Shown piece by piece: positions 33,384-38,126 of a DNA stretch of 38,126 nt. The position numbers and the translations under genes are program-made. The DNA comes from Lachnospiraceae bacterium (GTDB lineage Bacteria > Bacillota > Clostridia > Lachnospirales > Lachnospiraceae), in NCBI GenBank assembly GCA_026169045.1, contig JAPFDH010000019.1, positions 1 through 38,126 of the forward strand, read 5' to 3'. Every line of letters begins with the position of its first letter. Position 1 is the first letter of the stretch. Under the pieces are notes generated by a model. The model worked only from the letters and a program-made list of their open reading frames with translations. It made no database searches and was not told where the DNA came from.

Positions 33384-33695
33384 TTATTCCTCTTCCTGTG
33401 TTTCTACTGTTTCTTCCTCTTGCTGCTCTTCGCTTACTGTGTTTTCTTCTTCGTCCGCTGTATCATTTTCTCCCAGAATCTTTACCTTTCCACTGTAAAG
33501 TTCTTCTACTGCAATGGACAGAGGTTTTTTATTGTATGCCTTACTGATCAGTGGCTCTGCACCGCCAATCAACTGTCTTGCACGCTTTGCTGCTGCGAGC
33601 ACGATGGAATAACGGCTCTGTACTACCGGCTGTTCTCCCGGTTCTGTTTCGCTATTCACAACTTCCATTAAATCACTATAAGATGGATGTAACAT
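33384..33695 (-). CDS. rpoZ: RNA polymerase omega subunit
   Basis: A 103-residue omega protein that helps assemble the beta' subunit. The core (residues 1-70) shows HPSYSDLMEVV, SRYSIVLAAAKRARQLI and NKKPLSIAVEELYSGKVKI. A tail of about 30 residues is extremely Glu-rich (EEENTVSEEQQEEETVETQ), longer than in B. subtilis omega. AAAGGAG lies before the ATG. Order remA-gmk-rpoZ is conserved with B. subtilis. Confidence 0.93.
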   Translation of the reverse strand: MLHPSYSDLMEVVNSETEPGEQPVVQSRYSIVLAAAKRARQLIGGAEPLISKAYNKKPLSIAVEELYSGKVKILGENDTADEEENTVSEEQQEEETVETQEEE

Positions 33696-33710
33696 ATTTT
33701 TTCTCTCCTT

Positions 33711-34334
33711 TTATTCCATTTCTTCTAATTCTTTTTTCATTCCTTCTATTAAATCCAGACTGTAGAATACCTGATCATGCTGGCTTTGAATCAAGCGATG
33801 AATACGTTCCACACATTCTTCCACTGTATCATTGACCACAATATAGTCGTATTGCTCCATAAAGCGGGCTTCTTCCTTTGCTCTTTTCAATCGCGCATCA
33901 ATCACGGACATTTCTTCTGTCCCTCTGCCGATCAACCGTTTTTTCAGTTCCGGTATGCTCGGAGGTGTCAGGAAGATAAGCATGGCTTCCGGATATTTTT
34001 CTTTTACCTGCAAAGCACCCTGAATTTCAATTTCCAGGATCATATCCTTGCCTGCCTGACGCTGTTCTTCCACATATTCTGCAGGCGTCCCATAATAATT
34101 ATCTACATATTTGGCATATTCGATTAATTTTCCCTGGGCGATCAGTTCTTCGAACTCCTCTTTTGTTTTAAAAAAATACTCTCTCCCATCCATCTCTCCT
34201 TCTCTCGGCTTTCTGGATGTGGCAGAAATGGACAGCGCATACTGGTCAGAATATTTTGCCAAAAGCGCTTTCATAACCGTTCCCTTTCCGGCTCCTGAAA
34301 ATCCGGAAATAATCGTCAGTGTCCCTTTTTTCAT
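33711..34334 (-). CDS. gmk: Guanylate kinase
   Basis: A 207-residue enzyme phosphorylating GMP to GDP. Walker A FSGAGKGTVMKAL is near residue 10, the GMP-binding stretch ATSRKPREGEMDGREYFF follows, and YAKYVDNYYGTP and ILEIEIQGALQVK are typical. ATG 34334 after AGAGG is chosen because it gives the usual N-terminus MKKGTLTIISGFSG; an ATG at 34370 directly follows the remA stop and adds 12 unusual residues. rpoZ starts 15 bases after its stop. Confidence 0.96.
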   Translation of the reverse strand: MKKGTLTIISGFSGAGKGTVMKALLAKYSDQYALSISATSRKPREGEMDGREYFFKTKEEFEELIAQGKLIEYAKYVDNYYGTPAEYVEEQRQAGKDMILEIEIQGALQVKEKYPEAMLIFLTPPSIPELKKRLIGRGTEEMSVIDARLKRAKEEARFMEQYDYIVVNDTVEECVERIHRLIQSQHDQVFYSLDLIEGMKKELEEME

Positions 34335-34370
34335 ATTTCCTCTCATTCTGCTGCCAAAACAGCGTTCCAT

Positions 34371-34640
34371 TTATGAATTATCTTCTTCCTCTGCCTGTAC
34401 CTGACTGTCTCCCATACGGTATCTGGCAGCGATTGTATCCGGCAGCAATGCGGAAAGAACCACATATCCGCCAGCCATCATGATAACGGATTTTGTTTTT
34501 CTTCCCTGTGTCGCATCAATCGCAGTCCCCGCTTCCTTTGCACCCTGAACCAGGCGCTTCATGGGAGCGGAATCAAAACGGGATATGGATAAAATCTGTC
34601 TGGAATTAATAAAATTGCCAAACCCAATATTCATGAACAT
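34371..34640 (-). CDS. remA: RemA-family (DUF370) regulator
   Basis: An 89-residue DNA-binding protein of the RemA family. FMNIGFGNFINSRQILSI, the SAPMKRLVQGAKEAG stretch and DATQGRKTKSVIMM are the family pattern. In B. subtilis RemA activates biofilm matrix and osmoprotection genes; in Clostridia its targets are unknown. GGGGG seven bases before ATG 34640 sets the start. It heads remA-gmk-rpoZ-rimO, behind the promoter at 34717-34745. Confidence 0.93.
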   Translation of the reverse strand: MFMNIGFGNFINSRQILSISRFDSAPMKRLVQGAKEAGTAIDATQGRKTKSVIMMAGGYVVLSALLPDTIAARYRMGDSQVQAEEEDNS

Positions 34641-34716
34641 GGATATTCCCCCATTCTTGATTCGAGTTCTCATAGAATTTTTGAACTGCCAGAAATCGGC
34701 AAACTATGTCTTATCC

Positions 34717-34745
34717 ATTATACGGCATTGTTTTTCCATAGTCAA
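34717..34745 (-). promoter_or_regulatory. Sigma-A promoter of the remA-gmk-rpoZ-rimO unit
   Basis: On the minus strand TTGACT (34740-34745), 17 bases, TATAAT (34717-34722), about 75 bases before the remA start. It lies between remA and the end relic of the MITE. Confidence 0.9.
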
Positions 34746-34774
34746 CATTAGGCAATCGTTATTTACGAATTTTT

Positions 34775-34795
34775 CGTAACAGTTCAGCCATAGGG
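34775..34795. repeat. MITE end relic downstream of rqcH
   Basis: CGTAACAGTTCAGCCATAGGG is identical to the first bases of the MITE (the start of copies 1 and 3) and then diverges at once. It begins about 12 bases past the rqcH stop. It is most simply the remnant of an element that lost its body by deletion. Confidence 0.7.
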
Positions 34796-34807
34796 ATGAA
34801 ACTTTCA

Positions 34808-36556
34808 TTAGGACAGCTGTCTGATTTTGCTGATATCCGGAGACGCAACCAGAGAATAATTGGTATGATAAATGACAAATCCCGGTTTTCCCTTATTCGG
34901 CTTCTTTACATGTTTTTTTTCTATATAATCAATTTCTACTTTTTCCGCATCTCTGGCTTTGGAATAGTAAGCTGCCAATTGTCCTGCCTCTTCATAGGTA
35001 CGATCCGGAATCTCACCGCCTTTGGATTTTATAATCACATGGGATCCTGGAATTTTCTTTGCATGCATCCAGATATCGTTTCCTTCCGCAAACTTAAATG
35101 TCAGCTCTTCGTTTTGATAATTATTGTGTCCCACATAAATATCAAATCCATCGGACGAAATATAGTGATATGGTTTGCTCTTGGAAACCCCGTTTTTTCT
35201 GGCTTCCTTTGGGCTGACCAGATGCTTTTTGATATAACCGTATTCCGCCATTTCGCGGCGCACCTGATTTAAATCGTCCACAGTACAAGCCAGATCAATG
35301 GCAGTGGAAATGGAATCCAAATGTTCCATTTCTTCCTGGGTATCCTTCAGCTGTTCGGTTAACGCCTCAAATGTACGCTTTTGTTTATTATACTTTTCAA
35401 AATACCGTTTCGCATTTTCATGAGCTGTCAATTCAGGATCCAAAGGAATGGCTATGGGTTCGCCTGTATAATAATTGACCGTTTCCAAAACACGCGCTCC
35501 CGGCTGCGCTTCATAGCCATACGTATTTAACAATTCCCCATAGATACGATAGCGATCCCGTTTTTCTGTATCCTTCAGCTGTTTTTTCTGTAAATCATAT
35601 TTTTTATGGCTTCGATCCATACATGTCTGTACAATCTTACGCAGATCCGTCGACTTTTGCCGGATTCTTGCCACTGTATTTCTTACTGCGTAATAGGATT
35701 CCAGCATCTGGCTCGCTGAATCCGTCTCTTGGCACTCATATCCGCTGTACATAGACATGGATACGGAGGAAAATTCCTGCGGTTCTCCGTTTTTCATGTA
35801 AATAGCCGGATGAAAAATTCCGGATGTAATCTCATCCATAAGTTTGCGCAGCTGCTGATAAAAACGGTTTCTTTCCGCCTCCGAAAGATCTTCTGCTGCT
35901 TTTGTGGAATCCACATCGCTGCGATACAGCAGTTCCTCTGCCACTTGCGGACTGATACCAGTCAGAGAAGAATACACTGCCTTTGCGGCATTAACCCTAC
36001 CTGAAAAAATCACTTTCACCTCATCCTGTGTAAGTGTCAACGGGTCCTTTTTATGCATGGTATCCGGAATGAAATATGGCCGACCCGGCAGAACTTCGCG
36101 AATCGAACTCATGGATAACGGTACATGTTTGATACTATCCACAATGGTGTCGGACTCATTCGTCAGAATAATATTGCTGTGTTTTCCCATCAGCTCTATA
36201 ATAAGATGTTTCTGACACAAATCTCCCATCTCATCCAAGTGTTCCAGACATATGTCAATGATTCGTTCCAAGCCCGGCTGACTGATTGATATAATTTTCC
36301 CATTTCCCGCATGCTTACGAAGAAGCATACAAAAGTTTGGTGCAGTCATAGGATTTTCTTTATTTAATTCTGTAAAATATACCAGCGGAAGACTGGCACT
36401 CGCCGAAAGCAACAAGCGGTACGTGTCCTTCTGATTCTTTATCGTAAGAATCAATTCATCATTTTCCGGCTGTGCAATTTTAGATAAACGGCCTCCTGAA
36501 AGGGCCCGATTCATTTCATGTACAATATTTGATACGACAATTCCGTCTAATGCCAT
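34808..36556 (-). CDS. rqcH: RqcH/NFACT family ribosome quality-control protein
   Basis: A 582-residue protein. The N-terminal NFACT-N domain (MALDGIVVSNIVHEMNRALSGGR, GKIISISQPGLERI, IELMGKHSNIIL) binds stalled 50S subunits. A long central coiled coil follows (about 280-445, rich in Lys/Glu/Arg). The C-terminal NFACT-R domain (IWMHAKKIPGSHVII, VEIDYIEKKHVKKPNKGKPG) recruits tRNA-Ala for C-terminal Ala tailing. Older annotation calls it fibronectin-binding protein FbpA. ATG 36556 after GGAGG is chosen; an open frame reaching 36649 crosses the promoter and repeat sequence. MITE end relics lie on both sides of the gene. Confidence 0.94.
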   Translation of the reverse strand: MALDGIVVSNIVHEMNRALSGGRLSKIAQPENDELILTIKNQKDTYRLLLSASASLPLVYFTELNKENPMTAPNFCMLLRKHAGNGKIISISQPGLERIIDICLEHLDEMGDLCQKHLIIELMGKHSNIILTNESDTIVDSIKHVPLSMSSIREVLPGRPYFIPDTMHKKDPLTLTQDEVKVIFSGRVNAAKAVYSSLTGISPQVAEELLYRSDVDSTKAAEDLSEAERNRFYQQLRKLMDEITSGIFHPAIYMKNGEPQEFSSVSMSMYSGYECQETDSASQMLESYYAVRNTVARIRQKSTDLRKIVQTCMDRSHKKYDLQKKQLKDTEKRDRYRIYGELLNTYGYEAQPGARVLETVNYYTGEPIAIPLDPELTAHENAKRYFEKYNKQKRTFEALTEQLKDTQEEMEHLDSISTAIDLACTVDDLNQVRREMAEYGYIKKHLVSPKEARKNGVSKSKPYHYISSDGFDIYVGHNNYQNEELTFKFAEGNDIWMHAKKIPGSHVIIKSKGGEIPDRTYEEAGQLAAYYSKARDAEKVEIDYIEKKHVKKPNKGKPGFVIYHTNYSLVASPDISKIRQLS

Positions 36557-36609
36557 AATAAACCTCCATAAATAGAAATAAGCTAAGTATAGCATAAAAG
36601 TATAAAAAA

Positions 36610-36631
36610 GGTAACCAGCTGAACTGTTACC
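36610..36631. repeat. MITE end relic upstream of rqcH
   Basis: GGTAAC-CAGCTGAA-CTGTTACC. The right part (GCTGAACTGTTACC) matches the MITE terminus and the left part is a partial inverted match, so this may be two element ends fused by deletion of the interior. It sits between the terminator of the next gene and rqcH and forms a short hairpin. Confidence 0.55.
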
Positions 36632-36634
36632 ATC

Positions 36635-36683
36635 AAAAAAAGACTGCAAAATCTGTATACTACAGTATTCAACAGTCTTTTTT
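36635..36683 (-). terminator. Rho-independent terminator after the CmpB-like gene
   Basis: On the minus strand AAAAAAGACTG closes with CAGTC followed by TTTTTTT, with an inner CTGTA/TACAG pair. It lies between the 36702 gene and rqcH. Confidence 0.85.
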
Positions 36684-36701
36684 CGATTCTTCTTAGATTA
36701 T

Positions 36702-37274
36702 TCACTTCACTACTTTCATTCTTCCCACAACATTTTCTTCCAAAACTTCGGGATTCCGTTTTCTTTGAATCATACAGTAGATAAAATCCAATGTATATCC
36801 GACAAAAAGCAGGATAGCTAAAAAATGTCCCGGCCCTTCCGGAACCAGATTAACCAGCATTTTCATAAAAGCATCCAAAAAGTAGAAAAAGATAATACCC
36901 AAAAATCCCCATCCGATGCTGCTTTCCAGACAAATCCGTCCTTTATAATTAAACGGTTTCTTGCTGTAATCCCACCAAAAACTTCCAAACAGGCGGATCA
37001 TTGCCCAGGAAGTAATCAGCTCCATGGTGGTAGCCAAAAGAGAACTGGATACAAACAACAAAACCAAATTATGACTGATCGGTTTTAACAACAGGTAACC
37101 GCCCACTGCTCCAAATCCATAAATGATACAAAACGGTCCATGGGTAAATCCTCTGTTCAGGATCAATCGTTTCTGCTCTATGGTCAGCACAATACACTCC
37201 AAAATATATCCAAATAAGCTAAACGTAAAAAACCAAAGAGTAAAATAGTACAGTTCCATTCCAAAAATTTTCAT
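36702..37274 (-). CDS. Membrane protein of the CmpB-like putative ABC-transporter family
   Basis: A 190-residue membrane protein with five or six hydrophobic helices. The family (PF06541, once called DUF1113) is recognised from FTFSLFGYILECI near the N-terminus, LNRGFTHGPFCIIYGFGAVGGY, and the WWDYSKKPFNYKGRICLESSIGWG motif. Despite the family name, no ATPase partner is nearby and the transport role is unproven. ATG 37274 is chosen after GGGAG six bases upstream. It follows the HD-domain gene by 56 bases, in the same direction. Confidence 0.88.
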   Translation of the reverse strand: MKIFGMELYYFTLWFFTFSLFGYILECIVLTIEQKRLILNRGFTHGPFCIIYGFGAVGGYLLLKPISHNLVLLFVSSSLLATTMELITSWAMIRLFGSFWWDYSKKPFNYKGRICLESSIGWGFLGIIFFYFLDAFMKMLVNLVPEGPGHFLAILLFVGYTLDFIYCMIQRKRNPEVLEENVVGRMKVVK

Positions 37275-37330
37275 CTTGATCTCCCTCTGTCTCCTATCAG
37301 CTTTATCTTGTCCCCTGCCAGTACCCCAAA

Positions 37331-37897
37331 TCACGCCTGGCGCAAACGAAACTTAATGGCCAATTTCTTTTTCCACTCCAGAAATACTTCGGCAGTACCA
37401 CAGTACTTATCAGCATATACTACCAAAAAACCTTCCGCATATTTGGGCGGAACAGGTGTAAGAGGCCACATATGACGTAAAATAATATTTTTTTCCCTGT
37501 CTGTCAGGTCAAACTCTTTAACCGCATTATTCAAGGCTACCCTCGGATGAGTCAATCCATGGAAACGGTTACCTGTCTCCTTCGCATGGGTATGCCAATC
37601 ATATAAAAATAAATCATGTAAAAGCCCACCTCTGGCAGCTTCCCTAAAATTCAAATTAAACCGAAGAGCCAGACGGTATGCCAGATAAGATACTTGAATA
37701 CAATGAGCTCTTGTCGTCGTCGAACCGTGCTGGATATATTGATTCATGGACTGAAATGCTTTATTCTCAAAAATATCTTTTACACAGGAATAGTAAAGAG
37801 GATCTTTAATGTATTCCTCATTAATCAGCCATGCCTCATCTTCTACCCACTCACGCAATTGTTTTTTCATTTCTCTATACTGATTTCTCTTCCCCAT
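37331..37897 (-). CDS. HD-domain phosphohydrolase
   Basis: A 188-residue metal-dependent hydrolase of the HD superfamily. The conserved His in RAHCIQVSYLAYRLALRF, the paired His-Asp in RGGLLHDLFLYDWH and the later DLTDREKNIILRHMWPLTP and YADKYCG segments make up the usual HD layout. Substrates range from nucleotides to alarmones and cannot be inferred. GGAGG five bases before ATG 37897 sets the start. A near-consensus promoter lies just upstream (37919-37947), so it heads the unit with the CmpB-like gene. Confidence 0.87.
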   Translation of the reverse strand: MGKRNQYREMKKQLREWVEDEAWLINEEYIKDPLYYSCVKDIFENKAFQSMNQYIQHGSTTTRAHCIQVSYLAYRLALRFNLNFREAARGGLLHDLFLYDWHTHAKETGNRFHGLTHPRVALNNAVKEFDLTDREKNIILRHMWPLTPVPPKYAEGFLVVYADKYCGTAEVFLEWKKKLAIKFRLRQA

Positions 37898-37918
37898 AAT
37901 ACCCTCCAATCTGATTTC

Positions 37919-37947
37919 ATTATATTCTACGGAATCTGTTTCGTCAA
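37919..37947 (-). promoter_or_regulatory. Sigma-A promoter of the HD-domain gene
   Basis: On the minus strand TTGACG (37942-37947), 17 bases, TATAAT (37919-37924), about 22 bases before the ATG. This leaves a short leader with GGAGG. The right edge of the promoter region lies 38 bases from the MITE copy 3. Confidence 0.9.
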
Positions 37948-37985
37948 CATACCCCCGGCAAATATACGTAATTTGAAAGAATTTT

Positions 37986-38126
37986 GTAACAGTTCAGCCA
38001 TAGGGCTGTAACGGGAGAGAAAATTATGCTTGCATAATTTTTCGACCGGTCAGACCTATGAGCTGAGCGCCTGTAAATGAGTAAAACAGTGGCGACAGCC
38101 ACAATAAGCACGCAGTGCGGTTTTAC
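37986..38126 (+). mobile_element. MITE-like repeat, copy 3, cut by the window edge
   Basis: It begins GTAACAGTTCAGCCATAGGG and continues as a near-exact match to copy 1 for 141 bases until the window ends inside the GTTTTAC arm of the three-way structure. The right end is not visible. In this copy the large hairpin is interrupted (ATTTTTCGACCGG in place of ATTTTCTCTCCCG), as in copy 2. Confidence 0.85.

Noticed and set aside
34335-34370. Longer guanylate kinase start at 34370
   Set aside because: It adds 12 residues not seen in the family and has no ribosome binding site. ATG 34334 gives the normal N-terminus.
36557-36649. N-terminal extension of RqcH to 36649
   Set aside because: It would cross the promoter and the MITE relic. 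The conserved family start (MALDGIVVSN) with GGAGG is at 36556.

Overview
The window looks like a chromosomal segment of a spore-forming member of the Lachnospiraceae (Clostridium cluster XIVa; Blautia/Dorea-like). Three things point there: moderately AT-rich DNA with strong AGGAGG-type ribosome binding sites and TTGACA-17-TATAAT promoters; gene orders shared with Bacillus and Clostridium (remA-gmk-rpoZ, rsmD-coaD-ylbJ, rpmB | asp23-fakA-recG, ytfI-gerW); and sporulation genes (an alpha/beta SASP, YlbJ, GerW) beside Lachnospiraceae-type proteins such as a HisIE with a HisA-like N-terminal domain. Almost every gene lies on the minus strand, so operons read right to left. The exceptions are ylbJ, the SASP gene and rpmB.

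Layout from left to right. 1-600: the 5' end of an IS1182-type transposase gene, cut by the window edge, plus palindromes and a short ORF of doubtful status. 698-1102: a small unknown protein. 1281-8776: a histidine operon transcribed hisZ-hisG-hisD-hisB-unknown-GNAT-hisIE-pepT from a near-consensus promoter at 8852-8880, ending at a strong terminator after pepT. hisC, hisH, hisA and hisF are not in the window. 9057-16661: a run of translation and RNA-modification genes (M23 peptidase, small alarmone synthetase, RsmF-like methyltransferase, RsuA-like synthase, HAD phosphatase, SDR, membrane protein, RluA-like synthase, RecU). 16863-18320: pepD. 18440-21187: ylbJ convergent with a coiled-coil gene, coaD and rsmD. 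21451-21660: SASP. 21787-25992: asp23-fakA-recG, divergent from rpmB at 26287. 26649-34640: a long minus-strand chain, remA-gmk-rpoZ-rimO-pgsA-cinA, then two unknown genes, ytfI (DUF2953), gerW and a 45-aa membrane protein. 34808-37897: rqcH, a CmpB-like membrane protein and an HD-domain protein.

The most distinctive non-gene feature is a roughly 165-bp non-autonomous mobile element (MITE). It has GTAACAG/CTGTTAC ends and is present as two full copies (8895-9060 and 27339-27503), one copy cut by the right edge (37986-38126) and two end relics flanking rqcH. The copy at 27339 has a near-perfect 8-bp target duplication and has replaced the last codons of ytfI. The copy at 8895 supplies the recU stop codon. 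The element contains an 18-bp perfect hairpin and a predicted three-way junction. The other notable feature is the degenerate HisA-like domain fused to HisIE. I see no CRISPR array, tRNA, rRNA, prophage or defence island, and nothing I can honestly call a wholly new multi-gene system.
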